The notes beneath the pieces were generated by a model that had not been told where the DNA came from, did not search any database, and worked only from the letters and a program-made list of their open reading frames with translations. The position numbers and the translations under genes are program-made. Shown one piece after another: positions 14,501-30,260 of a DNA stretch of 64,000 nt (position 1 is the first letter of the stretch; the number at the start of each line of letters is the position of its first letter). This stretch comes from Symsagittifera roscoffensis (lineage: Eukaryota > Xenacoelomorpha > Acoela > Convolutidae): positions 51,538,312-51,602,311 of the forward strand of contig NC_087066.1 in NCBI RefSeq assembly GCF_963678635.1, given 5' to 3'.

Positions 14501-17000
14501 AGACATAAACACAAACACAAACTATAACCAAGTCCTCTGTCTGCAACACTCCAGCACCACTTGGCCACAAACTTCACACTCAGTCACAATACTCTAACAG
14601 GAGACAAACACAAACACAAACTATAACCAAGTCCTCTGTCTGCAACACTCCAGCACCACTTTGCCGCACACTTCACACCCAGTCGCAATACTCTAACAAG
14701 ACACAAACACAAACACAAATTATGACCAAGTCCTCTGTCTGCAACACTCCAGCACCACTTGGCCGCACACTTCACACCCAGTCGCAATACTCTAACAAGA
14801 CACAAACACAAACACAAATTATGACCAAGTCCTCTGTCTGCAACACTCCAGCACCACTTGGCCACACACTTCACACCCAGTCGCAATACTCTAACATGAC
14901 ACAAACAAACACAAACTATAACCAATTCCTCTGTCTGCAACACTCCAGCGCCACTTGGCCACACACTTCACACCTAATCGCAATACTCTAACAAGACATA
15001 AACACAAACACAAACTATAACCAAGTCCTCTGTCTGCAACACTCCAGCACCACTTGGCCGCACACTTCACACCCAGTCGCAATACTCTAACAAGACACAA
15101 ACATAAACACAAATTATGACCAAGTCCTCTGTCTGCAACACTCCAGCACCACTTGGCCACACACTTCACACCCAGTCTCAATACTCTAACAAGACACAAA
15201 CACAAATGCAAACTATAAGCAAGTCCTCTCTCTGCAAAACTCCAGCACCACTTGGCCACACACTTAACAACCAGTCGCAAAACTCTAACAAGACACAAAC
15301 ACAAACACAAAGTATAACCAAGTCCTCTGTCTGCAACACTCCAGTACCACTTGGCCACACACTTCACACCCAGTCGCAACACTCTAACAAGAGACAAACA
15401 CAAACACAAATACAAGCAAGTCCTCTATCTGAAACACTCCAGCACCACTTGGCCACACAATTCACACCCAGTCGCAATACTATTACTAGACACAAACACA
15501 AACACAAACTATAACCAAGTCCTCTGTATGCAACACTCCAGAACCACTTTGCCACACACTCTACACCCAGTCACAATACTCTAACAAGACGCAAACACAA
15601 TTTATAATCAAGTCCTCTGTCTGCAACACTCCAGCACCACTTAGCCACACACTTCACACCCAGTCGCAATACTATTACTAGACACAAACACAAACACAAA
15701 CTATAACCAAGTCCTCTGTATGCAACACTCCAGAACCACTTTGCCACACACTCTACACCCAGTCACAATACTCTAACAAGACACAAACACAATTCATAAT
15801 CAAGTCCTCTGTCTGCAACACTCCATTACCACTTGGCCACACACTTCACACCCAGTCGCAATTATCTAACAAGACACAAACACAAACACAAACTACAACC
15901 AAGTCCTCTGTCCGCAACACTCCAGAACCACTTTGCCACACACTCTACACCCAGTCACAATACTCTAACAAGACACAAACACAATTTATAATCAAGTCCT
16001 CTGTCTGCAACACTCCAGCGCCACTTGGCCACACACTTCACACCTAATCGCAATACTCTAACAAGACATAAACACAAACACAAACTATAACCAAGTCCTC
16101 TGTCTGCAACACTCCAGCACCACTTGGCCACAAACTTCACACTCAGTCACAATACTCTAACAGGAGACAAACACAAACACAAACCATAACCAAGTCCTCT
16201 GTCTGCAACACTCCAGTACCACTTGGCCGCACACTTCACACCCAGTCGCAATACTCTAACAAGACACAAACACAAACACAAATTATGACCAAGTCCTCTG
16301 TCTGCAACACTCCAGCACCACTTGGCCACACACTTCACACCCAGTCTCAATACTCTAACAAGACACAAACACAAATGCAAACTATAAGCAAGTCCTCTCT
16401 CTGCAAAACTCCAGCACCACTTGGCCACCCACTTAACACCCAGTCGCAAAACTCTAACAAGACACAAACACAAACATTAAGTATAACCAAGTCCTCTGTC
16501 TGCAACACTCCAGTACCACTTGGCCACACACTTCACACCCAGTCGCAACACTCTAACAAGAGACAAACACAAACACAAATACAAGCAAGTCCTCTATCTG
16601 AAACACTCCAGCACCACTTGGCCACACACTTCACACCCAGTCGCAATACTATTACTAGACACAAACACAAACACAAACTATAACCAAGTCCTCTGTATGC
16701 AACACTCCAGAACCACTTTGCCACACACTCTACACCCAGTCACAAAACTCTAACAAGACACAAACACAATTTATAATCAAGTCCTCTGTCTGCAACACTC
16801 CAGCACCACTTAGCCACACACTTCACACCCAGTCGCAATACTCCAGCAAGACACAAACACAAACACAAAATAAAACCAAGTTCTCTGTCTGCAACACTCC
16901 AACATCACTTGGCCACACAATTCACAGCCAATCGCAATACTCTAAGAAGACAGAAACACAAACACAAACTATAACCAAGTCATCTGTCTGCAACACTTCA
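14500..17000 (+). repeat. Higher-order repeat, 1,169-bp period
   Basis: The segment at about 14,990-15,584 recurs about 1,169 bp later, to 16,753. The pairs 15,178/16,347, 15,351/16,520 and 15,364/16,533 keep the same spacing. Marker units are TCTATCTGAAACACTCCAGC and the ATACTATTACTAGACAC variant. A related string also occurs near 8,088. Confidence 0.75.
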
Positions 17001-19800
17001 GCACCACTTGGCCACACACTTCACACTCAGTCTTAATCCTCTAACAAGAGACAAACACAAATACAAACTATAACCAAGTCCTCTGTCTGCAACACTCCAG
17101 CACCACTTGGCCGCACACTTCACACCCAGTCGCAATACTCTAACAAGACACAGACACAAACACAAACTATGACCAAGTCCTCCGTCTGCAACACTCCAGT
17201 ACCACTTGGCCGCACACTTCACAGCCAGTCTCAATAATCTAACAAGACACAAACACAACTGCAAACTATAAGCAAGTCCTCTGTCTGCAACACTCCAGCG
17301 CCACTTGGCCGCACACTTCACTCCCAGTCGCAATACTCTAACCAGACACAAACACAAACACAAACTATAACCAAGTCCTTTGTCTGCAACACTCCAGCAC
17401 CACTTGGCGACACACTTCACACCCAGTCGCAATAATCTAACAAGACACAAACACAAACTACAACCAAGTCCTCTGTTTGCAACACTCAATCACCACTTGC
17501 CCACACACTTCAAACCCAGTCGCAATACTCTAACAAGACATAAACAAACACAAAAAATAACCAATTCCTCTGTCTGCAACACTCCAGCGCCACTTGGCCA
17601 CACACTTCACACCCAATCGCAATACTCTAACAAGACAGAAACACAAACACAAACTATAACCAAGTCCTCTGTCTGCAACACTCCAGAACCACTTTGCCAC
17701 ACACTCTACACCCAGTCACAATACTCTAACAAGACACAAACACAATTTATAGGCAAGTCCTCTGTCTGCAACACTCCAGCACCACTTGGCCACACACTTC
17801 ACACCCTGTCGCAATACTGCAGCAAGACACAAACACAAACACAAAATATAACCAATTTCTCTGTCTGCAACACTCCAACATCACTTGGCCACACAATTCA
17901 CAGCCAATCGCAATACTCTAACAAGACAGAAACACAAATACAAACTATAACCAAGTCCTCTGTCTGCAACACTCCAGCACCACTTGGCCACACACTTCAC
18001 ACTCAGTCACAATCCTCTAACAAGAGACAAACACAAATACAAACTATAACCAAGTCCTCTGTCTGCAACACTCCAGCACCACTTGGCCGCACACTTCACA
18101 CCCAGTCGCAATACTCTAACAAGAGACAGACACAAACACAAACTATGACCAAGTCCTCTGTCTGCAACACTCCAGTACCACTTGGCCACACACTTCACAG
18201 CCAGTCTCAATAATCTAACAAGACACAAACACAACTGCAAACTATAAGCAAGTCCTCTGTCTGCAACACTCCAGCACCACTTGGCTGCACACTTCACACC
18301 CAGTCGCAATACTCTAACCAGACACAAACACAAACACAAACTATAACCAAGTCCTCTGTCTGCAACACTCCAGCACCACTTGGCGACACACTTCACACCC
18401 AGTCGCATAAATCTAACAAGACACAAACACAAACTACAACCAAGTCCTCTGTCTGCAACACTGCATCACCACTTGCCCACACACTTCAAACCCAGTCGCA
18501 ATACTCTAACAAGACACAAACAAACACAAACTATAACCAATTCCTCTGTCTGCAACACTCCAGCGCCACTTGGACACACACTTCACACTCAGTCACAATA
18601 CTCAAACAAGAGACAAACACAAACACAAACTATAACCAAGTCCTCTGTCTGCAACACTCCAGCACCACTTGGCCGCACACTTCACACCCAGTCGCAATAC
18701 TCTAACAAGACACAAACACAAACACAAACTATGACCAAGTCCTCTGTCTGCAACACTCCAGCACCACTTGGCCGCACACTTCACACCCAGTCGCAATACT
18801 CTAACAAGACACAAACACAAACACAAACTATGACCAAGTCCTCTGTCTGCAAAACTCCAGCACCACTTGGCCACACACTTCACACCCAGTCTCAATACTC
18901 TAACAAGACACAAACACAAATGCAAACTATAAGCAAGACCTCTGTCTGCAACACTCCAGCACCACTTGGCCACACACTTCACACCCAGTCGCAATACTCT
19001 AACAAGACACAAACACAAACATAAACTATAACCAAGTCCTCTCTCTGCAACACTCCAGCACCACTTGGCCACGCACTTCACACCCAGTCGCAATAATCTA
19101 ACAATACACAAACACAAACTACAACCAAGTCCTCTGTCTGCAACACTCCAGCACCACTTGGCCATACACTTCATACCCAGTCGCAATACTCTAACAAGAC
19201 ACAAACAAACACAAACTATAACTAATTCCTCTGTCTGCAACACTCCAGCGCCACTTGGCCACACACTTCACACCCAATCGCATTACTCTAACGAGACACA
19301 AACACAAACACAAACTATAACCAAGTCCTCTGTCTGCAACACTCCAGCACCACTTGGCCACACACTTCACACCCAGTCGCAATAATCTAACAAGACACAA
19401 ACACAAACTACAACCAAGTCCTCTGTCTGCAACACTCCAGCACCATTTGGCCACACACTTCACACCGAGTCGCAATACTCTAACAAGATACAAACAAACA
19501 CAAACTATAACCAATTCCTCTGTCTGCAACACTCCAGCGCCACTTGGCCACACACTTCACACTCAATCACAATACTCTAACAAGAGACAAAAACAAACAC
19601 AAACTATAATCATGTCCTCTGTCTGCAACACTCCAGCACCACTCGGCCGCACACTTCACACGCAGTCGCAAAACTCTAACAAGACACAAACACAAACATA
19701 AACACAAAATTTGACCAAGTCATCTGTCTGCAACACTCCAGACCACTTGGCCACACACTTCACACCCAGTCGCAAAACTCTAACAAGACACAAACACAAA
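17000..19800 (+). repeat. Higher-order repeat, ~976-bp period
   Basis: CCTCTAACAAGAGACAAACA at 17,038 recurs at 18,014, and the unit order around the two sites matches (GCCGCACAC unit, then ACTATGACC unit, then an ACACAACTGCAAAC unit). Confidence 0.65.
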
Positions 19801-20640
19801 CACAAACACAAAATTTGACCAAGTCCTCTGTCTGCAACACTCCAGCACCACTTGGCCACACACTTCACACCCAGTCGCAATACTCTAATAAGACACAAAC
19901 ACAAACACAAAGTATAACCAAGTCCCCTGTCTTCAACACTCCAGCACCACTTGGCCACATACTTCACACCCAGTCGCAACACTCTAACAAGACACAAACA
20001 CAAACACAAATACAAGCAAGTCCTCTATCTGCAACACTCTAGCACCACTTGGCCACACACTTCACACCCAGTCGCAAAACTCTAACAAGACACAAACACA
20101 AACACAAACACAAAATTTGACCAAGTCCTCTGTCTGCAACACTCCAGCACCACTTGGCCACACACTTCACACCCAGTCGCAATACTCTAACAAGACACAA
20201 ACACAAACACAAAGTATAACCAAGTCCCCTGTCTTCAACACTCCAGCACCACTTGGCCACATACTTCACACCCAGTCGCAACACTCTAACAAGACACAAA
20301 CACAAACACAAATACAAGCAAGTCCTCTATCTGCAACACTCTAGCACCACTTGGCCACACACTTCACACCCAGTCGCAATACTCTAGCAAGACACAAAAA
20401 CAAATGCAAACTATAAGCTAGTCCTCTGTCTGCAACACTCCAGAACCACTTGGCCACACACTTCACACCCAGTCGCAATACTCTAACAAGACACAAACAC
20501 AAACACAAAGTATAACCAAGTCCCCTGTCTTCAACACTCCAGCAACACTTGGCCACATACTTCACACCCAGTCGCAACACTCTAACAAGACACAAACACA
20601 AACACAAATACAAGCAAGTCCTCTATCTGCAACACTCTAG
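19800..20640 (+). repeat. Higher-order repeat, 302-bp trimers, nearly three copies
   Basis: A trimer including a unit with CAAAATTTGACCAAG and one with CCCCTGTCTTCAACACTCC repeats at 302 bp (19,815 to 20,117, and 20,039 to 20,341). The third copy is changed in its first unit. Confidence 0.8.
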
Positions 20641-21399
20641 CACCACTTGGCCACACACTTCACACCCAGTCGCAATACTATAATTAGACACAAACACAAA
20701 CACAAACTATTACCAAGTCCTCTGTCTGCAACACTCCAGCACCACTTGGTGACACACTTCACACTCAGTCACAATACTCTAACAAGAGACAAGCACAAAC
20801 ACAAACTAAAATCAAGTCCTCTGTCTGCAACACTCCAGCACCACTTGGCCGCACACTTCACACCCAGTTGCAATACTCTAACAAGACACAAATACAAACA
20901 CAAACTATGACCAAGTCCTCTGTCTGCAACACTCCAGCACCACTTGGCCACACACTTCACACCCAGTCTCAATACTCTAACAAGACACAAACACAAATGC
21001 AAACTATAAGCAAGACCTCTGTCTGCAACACTCCAGCACCACTTGGCCACACACTTCACACCCAGTCGCAATACTCAAACAAGACACAAACAGAAACTAC
21101 AACCAAGTCCTCTGTCTGCAACACTCCAGCACCACTTGGCCACACACTTCACACCCAGTCGCAATACTCTAACAAGACACAAACACAAACAAAAACTATA
21201 ACCAAGTCCGCTCTCAGCAACACTCCAGCACCACTTGGCCACACACTTCACACCCAGTCGCAATAATCTAACAAGACACAAACACAAACTACAACCAAGT
21301 CCTCTGTCTGCAACACTCCAGCACCACTTGGCCACACACTTCACACCCAGTCGCAATAATCTAACAAGACAAAAACACAAACTACAACCAAGTCCTCTG

Positions 21400-22800
21400 T
21401 CTGCAACACTCTAGCACCACTTGGCCACACACTTCACACCCAGTCGCAATACTCTAACAAGACACAAACACAAACAAAAACTATAACCAAGTCCTCTCTC
21501 AGCAACACTCCAGCACCACTTGGCCACACACTTCACACCCAGTCACAATAATCTAACAAGACAAAAACACAAACTACAACCAAGTCCTCTGTCTGCAACA
21601 CTCCAGCACCACTCGGCCGCACACTTCACACCCAGTCGCAAAACTCTAACAAGACACAAACACAAACAAACACAAAATTTGACCAAGTCCTCTGTCTGCA
21701 ACACTCCAGCACCACTTGGCCACACACTTCACACCCAGTCTCAATACTCTAACAAGACACAAACACAAATGCAAACTATAAGCAACTCCTCTGTCTGCAA
21801 CACTCCAGAACCACTTGGCCACACACTTCACACCCAGTCGCAATACTCTAACAAGACACAAACACAAACACAAAGTATAACCAAGTCCTCTGTCTTCAAC
21901 ACTCCAGCACCACTTGGCCACACACTTCACACCCAGTCGCAACACTCTAACAAGACACAAACACAAACAAAAACTATAACCAAGTCCTCTCTCAGCAACA
22001 CTCCAGCACCACTTGGCCACAAACTTCACACCCAGTCGCAATAATCTAACAAGACAAAAACACAAACTACAACCAAGTCCTCTGTCTGCAACACTCCAGC
22101 ACCACTTGGCCACACACTTCACACCCAGTCGCAATACTCTAACAAGACACAAACACAAACAAAAACTATAACCAAGTCCTCTCTCAGCAACACTCCAGCA
22201 CCACTTGGCCACACACTTCACACCCAGTCACAATAATCTAACAAGACAAAAACACAAACTACAACCAAGTCCTCTGTCTGCAACACTCCAGCACCACTCG
22301 GCCGCACACTTCACACCCAGTCGCAAAACTCTAACAAGACACAAACACAAACAAACACAAAATTTGACCAAGTCCTCTGTCTGCAACACTCCAGCACCAC
22401 TTGGCCACACACTTCACACCCAGTCTCAATACTCTAACAAGACACAAACACAAATGCAAACTATAAGCAACTCCTCTGTCTGCAACACTCCAGAACCACT
22501 TGGCCACACACTTCACACCCAGTCGCAATACTCTAACAAGACACAAACACAAACACAAAGTATAACCAAGTCCTCTGTCTTCAACACTCCAGCACCACTT
22601 GGCCACACACTTCACACCCAGTCGCAACACTCTAACAAGACACAAACACAAACACAAATACAAGCAAGTCCTCTATCTGCAACACTCCAGCACCACTTGG
22701 CCACACACTTCACACCCAGTCGCAATACTATAATTAGACACAAACACAAACACAAACTATAACCAAGTCCTCTGTCTGCAACACTCCAGCACCACTTGGC
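21400..22800 (+). repeat. Higher-order repeat, 685-bp period
   Basis: Positions about 21,420-21,960 match about 22,105-22,645 with a constant 685-bp offset (21,520/22,205, 21,543/22,228, 21,646/22,331). The block carries the CAAACAAACACAAAATTTG variant and two TCTCTCAGCAACACTCC units. The copies diverge after 21,961 and 22,646. Confidence 0.8.
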
Positions 22801-24339
22801 GACACACTTCACACTCAGTCACAATACTCTAACAAGAGACAAACACAAACACAAACTATAACCAAGTCCTCTGTCTGCAACACTCCAGCACCACTTGGCC
22901 GCACACTTCACACCTAGTCGCAATACTCTAACAAGACACAAACACAAACACAAACTATGACTAAGTCCTCTGTCTGCAACACTCCAGCACCACTTGGCCA
23001 CACACTTCACACCCAGTCTCAATACTCTAACAAGACACAAACACAAATGCAAACTATAAGCAAGACCTCTGTCTGCAACACTCCAGCACCACTTGGCCAC
23101 ACACTTCACACCCAGTCGCAATACTCTAACAAGACACAAACACAAACATAAACTATAACCAAGTCCTCTCTCTGCAACACTCCAGCACCACTTGGCCACA
23201 CACTTCATACCCAGTCACAATACTCTAACAAGACACAAACAAGCACAAACTATAACCAATTCCTCTGTCTGCAACACTCCATCTCCACTTGGCCACACAA
23301 TTCACACCCAATCGCATTACTCTAACGAGACACAAACACAAACACAAACTATAACCAAGTCCTCTGTCTGCAACACTCCAGCACCACTTCGCCACACACT
23401 TCACACCCAGTCGCAATAATCTAACAAGACACAAACACAAACTACAACCAAGTCCTCTGTCTGCAACACTCCAGCACCACTTGGCCACACACTTCACACC
23501 CAGTCGCAATAATCTAACAAGACACAAACACAAACTACAACCAAGTCCTCTGTCTGCAACAATCCAGCGCCACTTGGCCACACACTTCACACTCAATCAC
23601 AATACTCTAACAAGAGACAAACACAAACACAAACTATAACCATGTCCTCTGTCTGCAACACTCCAGCACCACACGGCCGCACACTTCACACCCAGTCGCA
23701 ACACTCTAACAAGACACAAACACAAACACAAAATTTGACCAAGTCCTCTGTCTGCAACACTCCAGCACCACTTGGCCACACACTTCACACCCAGTCTCAA
23801 TACTCTAACAAGACACAAACACAAATGCAAACTATAAGCAAGTCCTCTGTCTGCAAAACTCCAGATCCACTTGGCCACACACTTCACACCCAGTCGCAAT
23901 ACTCTAACAAGACACAAACACAAACACAAAGTATAACCAAGTCCTCTGTCTTCAACACTCCAGCACCACTTGGCCACACACTTCACACCCAGTCGCAACA
24001 CTCTAACAAGACACAAACACAAACACAAATACAAGCAAGCCCTCTAACTGCAACACTCCAGCACCACTTGGCCACACACTTCACACCCAGTCGCAATACT
24101 ATAATTAGACACAAACACAAACACAAACTATAACCAAGTCCTCTGTCTGCAACACTCCAGCACCACTTGGCCACACACTTCACACCCAGTCGCAATACTC
24201 TAGCAAGACACAAACACAAACACAAACACAAAATATTACCAAGTCCTCTGTCTGCAACACTCCAACATCACTTGGCCACACAATTCACAGCCAGTCGCAA
24301 TACCCTAACAAGAAACAAACACAAAAACAAACTATAACC

Positions 24340-25660
24340 AAGTCCTCTGTCTGCAACACTCCAGCACCACTTGGCCACACACTTCACACCCAGTCACAAA
24401 ACTCTAACAAGAGACAAACACAAACACAAACTATAACCAAGTCCTCTGTCTGCAACACTCAAGCACCACTTGGCCACACACTTCACACCCAGTCGCAATC
24501 CTCTAACAAGACACAAACACAAACACAAAATATAACCAAGTCCTCTGTCTGCAACACTCCAGCACCACTTGGCCACACACTTCACACCCAGTCACAATAC
24601 TCTAACAAGACACAAACACAAATGCAAACTATAACCAAGTCCTCTGTCCGCAAGTTTCCATCAACACTTGGCCACACTCTTCACACCCAATCACAGTACT
24701 CTAACCAGACACAAACACAAACACAAACTATAACTAAGTCCTCTGTCTGCAAAATTCCATCAACACTTGGCCACACTCTTCACACCCAGTCGCAATTTTC
24801 TAACAAGATACAAACACAAACACAAACTTCCTCGGCCACAAAATTCACAGCCAGTCGCAGTACCCTCACAAGATACAAACACAAACACAAACTATTACTA
24901 AGTCCTCTGTCTGCAACGCTCCAGCATCACTTGGCTACACACTTCAAACCCAGTCGCAATGCTCTAACAAGACACAAGCACAAACACAAACTATGACCAA
25001 GTCCTCTGTCTGCACAACTCCAGCACCACTTGGCCACACACTTCACACCCAGTCACAAAACTCTAACAAGAGACAAACACAAACACAAACTATAACCAAT
25101 TCCTCTGTCTGCAACACTCAAGCACCACTTGGTCACACACTTCACACCCAGTCGCAATGCTCTAACAAGACACAAACACAAACACAAAATATAACCAAGT
25201 CCTCTGTCTGCAACACTCCAGCACCACTTGGCCACACACTTCACACCCAGTCACAATACTCTAACAAGACACAAACACAAATGCAAACTATAACCAAGTC
25301 CTCTGTCCGCAAGTTTCCATCAACACTTGGCCACACTCATCACACCCAATCACAATACTCTAACCAGACATAAACACAAACACAAACTATAACTAAGTCC
25401 TCTGTCTGCAAAATTCCATCAACACTTGGCCACACTCTTCACACCCAGTCGCAATTTTCTAACAAGATACAAACACAAACACAAACTTCCTCGGCCACAA
25501 AATTCACAGCCAGTCGCAGTACCTTCACAAGATACAAACACAAACACAAACTATTACTAAGTCCTCTGTCTGCAACGCTCCAGCATCACTTGGCTACACA
25601 CTTCAAACCCAGTCGCAATGCTCTAACAAGACACAAGCACAAACACAAACTATGACCAAG
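24340..25660 (+). repeat. 659-bp duplication that brings in the second unit type
   Basis: Positions 24,340-24,999 recur at about 24,999-25,658. This block contains the first units of a second type, recognisable by CCGCAAGTTTCCATCAACAC and CTAACCAGAC. It also contains the first internally deleted unit, in which ACAAACTTCCTCGGCCAC joins the hexamer run straight to the GGCC region and skips about 30 bp. Confidence 0.8.
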
Positions 25661-26949
25661 TCCTCTGTCTGCAACACTCCAGCACCACTTGACCACACAC
25701 TTCACAGCCAGTCTCAATACTCTAACAAGACACAAACACAAATGCAAACTATAAGCAAGTCCTCTGTCTGTAACAATATAGCACCACTTGGCCACACACT
25801 TCACACCCAGTCGCAATACTCTAACAAGACACAAAAACAAACACAAACTATAACCAAGTCCTCTGTCTGCAACACTCCAGCACCACTTGGCGACACACTT
25901 CACACCCAGTCGCAATAATCTAACAAGACACAAACACAAACACAAACTACAACCAAGTCTTCTGTCTGCAACACTCCATCACCACTTGGCCACACACTTC
26001 ACACCCAGTCGCAATACTCTAACAAGACACACACAAACACAAACTATAACCAATTCCTCTGTCTGCAACACTCCGGCACCACTTGGCCGCACACTTCACA
26101 CCCAGTCGCAATACTCTAACAAGACACAAACACAAATGCAAACTATAAGCAAGTCCTCTGTCTGTAACAATATAGCACCACTTGGCCACACACTTCACAC
26201 CCAGTCGCAATACTCTAACAAGACACAAACACAAACACAAACTATAACCAAGTCCTCTCTCTGCAACACTCCAGCACCACTTGGCCACACACTTCACACC
26301 CAGTCGCAATAATCTAACAATACACAAACACAAACTACAACCAAGTCCTCTGTCTGCAACACTCCAGCACCACTTGGCCACACATTTCACACCCAGTCGC
26401 AAAACTCTAACAAGACACAAACAAACACAAATTATAACCAAGTCCTCTGTCTGCAACCCTCCAGCGCCACTTGGCCACTCACTTCACACCCAATCGCAAT
26501 ACTCTAACAATACAGAAACACAAACACAAACTATAACCAAGTCCTCTGTCTGCAACACTCCAGCGCCACTTGGCCACTCACTTCACACCCAATCGCAATA
26601 CTCTAACAATACAGAAACACAAACACAAACTATAACCAAGTCCTCTGTCTGCAACACTCCAGCACCACTTTGCCGCACACTTCACAACCAGTCGCAATAC
26701 TCAAACAAGACACAAACACAAACACAAACACAAACTATGACCAAGTCCTCTGTCTGCAACACTCCAGCACCACTTGGCCACACAGTTCACACCCAGTCTC
26801 AATACTGTAACAAGACACAAACACAAATGCAAACTATAAGCAAGTCCTCTGTCTGCAACACTCCAGCACCACTTGGCCACACACTTCACACCCAGTCGCA
26901 ATACTCTAACAAGACACAAACACAAACACAAACTATAACCCAGTCCTCT

Positions 26950-28560
26950 CTCTGCAACACTCCAGCAACTTTTGGCCACACACTTCACACCCCGTCGCAG
27001 TAATCTAACAATACACAAACACAAACTACAACCAAGTCCTCTGTCTGCAACACTCCAGCACCACTTGGCCACACACTTCACATCCAGTCTCAATACTCTA
27101 ATAAGACACAAACACAAACACAAACTATAACCCAGTCCTCTCTCTGCAACACTCCAGCACCTTTTGGCCACACACTTCAAACGCAGTCGCAGTAATCTAA
27201 CAATACACAAACACAAACTATGACCAAGTCCTCTGTCTGCAACACTCCAGCACCACTTGGCCACACACTTCACACCCAGTCTCAATACTCTAACAAGACA
27301 CAAACACAAATGCAAACTATAAGCAAGTCCTCTGTCTGCAACACTCCAGCACCACTTGGCCACACACTTCACACCCAGTCGCAATACTCTAACAAGACAC
27401 AAACACAAACACAAACTATAACCCAGTCCTCTCTCTGCAACACTCCAGCACCTTTTGGCCACACACTTCACAACCAGTCGCAATACTCTAACAAGACACA
27501 AACACAAACACAAACACAAACTATGACCAAGTCCTCTGTCTGCAACACTCCAGCACCACTTGGCCACACACTTCACAAACAGTCTCAATACTCTAACAAG
27601 ACACAAAAGCAAATGCAAACTATAAGCAAGTCCTCTGTCTGCAACACTCCAGCACCACTTGGCCACACACTTCTCACCCAGTCGCAAAACTCTAACAAGA
27701 CACAAACAAACACAAACTAAAACCAAGTCCTCTCTCTGCAACACTCCAGCACCTTTTGGCCACACACTTCACACCCCGTCGCAGTAATCTAATAATACAC
27801 AAACACAAACTACAACCAAGTTCTCTGTCTGCAACACTCCAGCACCACTTGGCCACACACTTCACATCCAGTCTCAATACTCTAATAAGACACAAACACA
27901 AACACAAACTATAACCCAGTCCTCTCTCTGCAACACTCCAGCACCTTTTGGCCACACACTTCAAACGCAGTCGCAGTAATCTAACAATACACAAACACAA
28001 ACTATGACCAAGTCCTCTGTCTGCAACACTCCAGCACCACTTGGCCACACACTTCACACCCAGTCTCAATACTCTAACAAGACACAAACACAAATGCAAA
28101 CCATAAGCAAGTCCTCTGTCTGCAACACTCCAGCACCACTTGGCCACACACTTCACACCCAGTCGCAATACTCTAACAAGACACAAACACAAACAAAAAC
28201 TATAACCCAGTCCTCTCTCTGCAACACTCCAGCACCTTTTGGCCACACACTTCACAACCAGTCGCAATACTCTAACAAGACACAAACACAAACACAAACA
28301 CAAACTATGACCAAGTCCTCTGTCTGCAACACTCCAGCACCACTTGGCCACACACTTCACAAACAGTCTCAATACTCTAACAAGACACAAAAGCAAATGC
28401 AAACTATAAGCAAGTCCTCTGTCTGCAACACTCCAGCACCACTTGGCCACACACTTCTCACCCAGTCGCAAAACTCTAACAAGACACAAACAAACACAAA
28501 CTAAAACCAAGTCCTCTCTCTGCAACACTCCAGCACCTTTTGGCCACACACTTCACACCC
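26950..28560 (+). repeat. Higher-order repeat, 784-bp period, two copies
   Basis: The copies are offset by exactly 784 bp (27,220/28,004, 27,692/28,476). Shared markers are CACCTTTTGGCCACAC, ACAATACACAAACAC and AAGCAAATGCAAAC. Only a few substitutions separate the two copies, so the duplication is recent. Confidence 0.85.
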
Positions 28561-29459
28561 CCTCGCAGTAATCTAACAATACACAAACACAAACTACCAC
28601 CAAGTCTTCTGTATGCAACACTCCAGCACCACTTGGCCACACACTTCACACCCAGTCTCAATACTCTAACAAGACACAAACACAAACGCAAACTATAAGC
28701 AAGTCCTCTGTCTGCAACACTCCAACATCACTTGGCCGCAGACTTTACACCCAGTCGCAATACTCTAACAAGACACAAACACAAACACAAGATATGACCA
28801 AGACCTCTATCTGTAACACTCCAGCACCACTTGGCGACACACTTCACACCCAGTCTCAATACTCTAACAAGACACAAACACAAATGCAAACTTTATGCAA
28901 GTCCTCTGTCTGCAACACTCCAGCACCACTTGGCCACACACTTCACACTCAGTCGCAATACACTAACAAGACACAAACACAAACACAAACTATAACCCAG
29001 TCCTCTCTCTGCAACACTCCAGCACCTTTTGGCCACACACTTCACACCCAGTCGCAGTAATCTAACAATACACAAACACAAACTACAACCAAGTCCTCTG
29101 TCTGCAACACTCCAGCACCACTTGGCCGCACACTTCACAACCAGTCTCAATACTCTAACAAGACACAAACACAAATGCAAACTATAAGCAAGTCCTCTGT
29201 CTGCAACACTCCAGAACAACTTGGCCACACACTTCACAACCAGTCGCAATACTCTAACAAGACACATACACAAACACAAACTATAACCCAGTCCTCTCTC
29301 TGCAACACTCCAGCACCTTTTGGTTACACACTTCACACCCAGTCGCAGTAATCTAACAATACACAAACACAAACTACAACCAAGTCCTCTGTCTGCAACA
29401 CTCCAGCACCACTTGGCCACACACTTCTCACCCAGTCGCAAAACTCTAACAAGACACAA

Positions 29460-30260
29460 ACAAACACAAACTAAAACCAAGTCCTCTGTCTACAACACTC
29501 CAACATCACTTGGCCGCACACTTCACACCCAGTCGCAATACTCTAACAAGACACAAACACAAACACAAACTAAAACCAAGTCCTCTGTCTACAACACTCC
29601 AACATCACTTGGCCGCACACTTCACACCCAGTCGCAATACTCTAACAAGACACAAACACAAACACAAACTATGACCAAGTCCTCTGTCTGCAACACTCCA
29701 GCACCACTTGGCCACACACTTCACACCCAGTCTCATTACTCTAACAAGACACAAACAGAAACACAAACTATAACCAAGTCCTCTGTCTGCAACACTCCAG
29801 CATCACTTGGCCACACACTTCACACCCAGTCGCAATACTCTAACAAGACACAAACACAAACACAAACTAAAACCAAGTCCTCTGTCTACAACACTCCAAC
29901 ATCACTTGGCCGCACACTTCACACCCAGTCGCAATACTCTAACAAGACACAAACACAAACACAAACTAAAACCAAGTCCTCTGTCTACAACACTCCAACA
30001 TCACTTGGCCGCACACTTCACACCCAGTCGCAATACTCTAACAAGACACAAACACAAACACAAACGATGACCAAGTCCTCTGTCTGCAACACTCCAGCAC
30101 CACTTGGCCACACACTTCACACCCAGTCTCAATACTCTAACAAGACACAAACAGAAACACAAACTATAACCAAGTCCTCTGTCTGCAACACTCCAGCATC
30201 ACTTGGCCACACACTTCACACCCAGTCGCAATACTCTAACAAGACACAAACACAAACACA
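29460..30260 (+). repeat. Higher-order repeat, 396-bp tetramer
   Basis: Units with TCTGTCTACAACACTCCAAC occur at about 29,471, 29,572, 29,869 and 29,968. This shows a four-unit repeat of 4 x 99 bp. The two tetramers differ at very few positions. Confidence 0.8.

Noticed and set aside
26701-27765. 354-codon minus-strand open frame rich in Cys, Leu and Val
   Set aside because: It has the same cause as the plus-strand frames. It is broken wherever a 97-bp unit shifts phase, and no start context or gene structure recurs.
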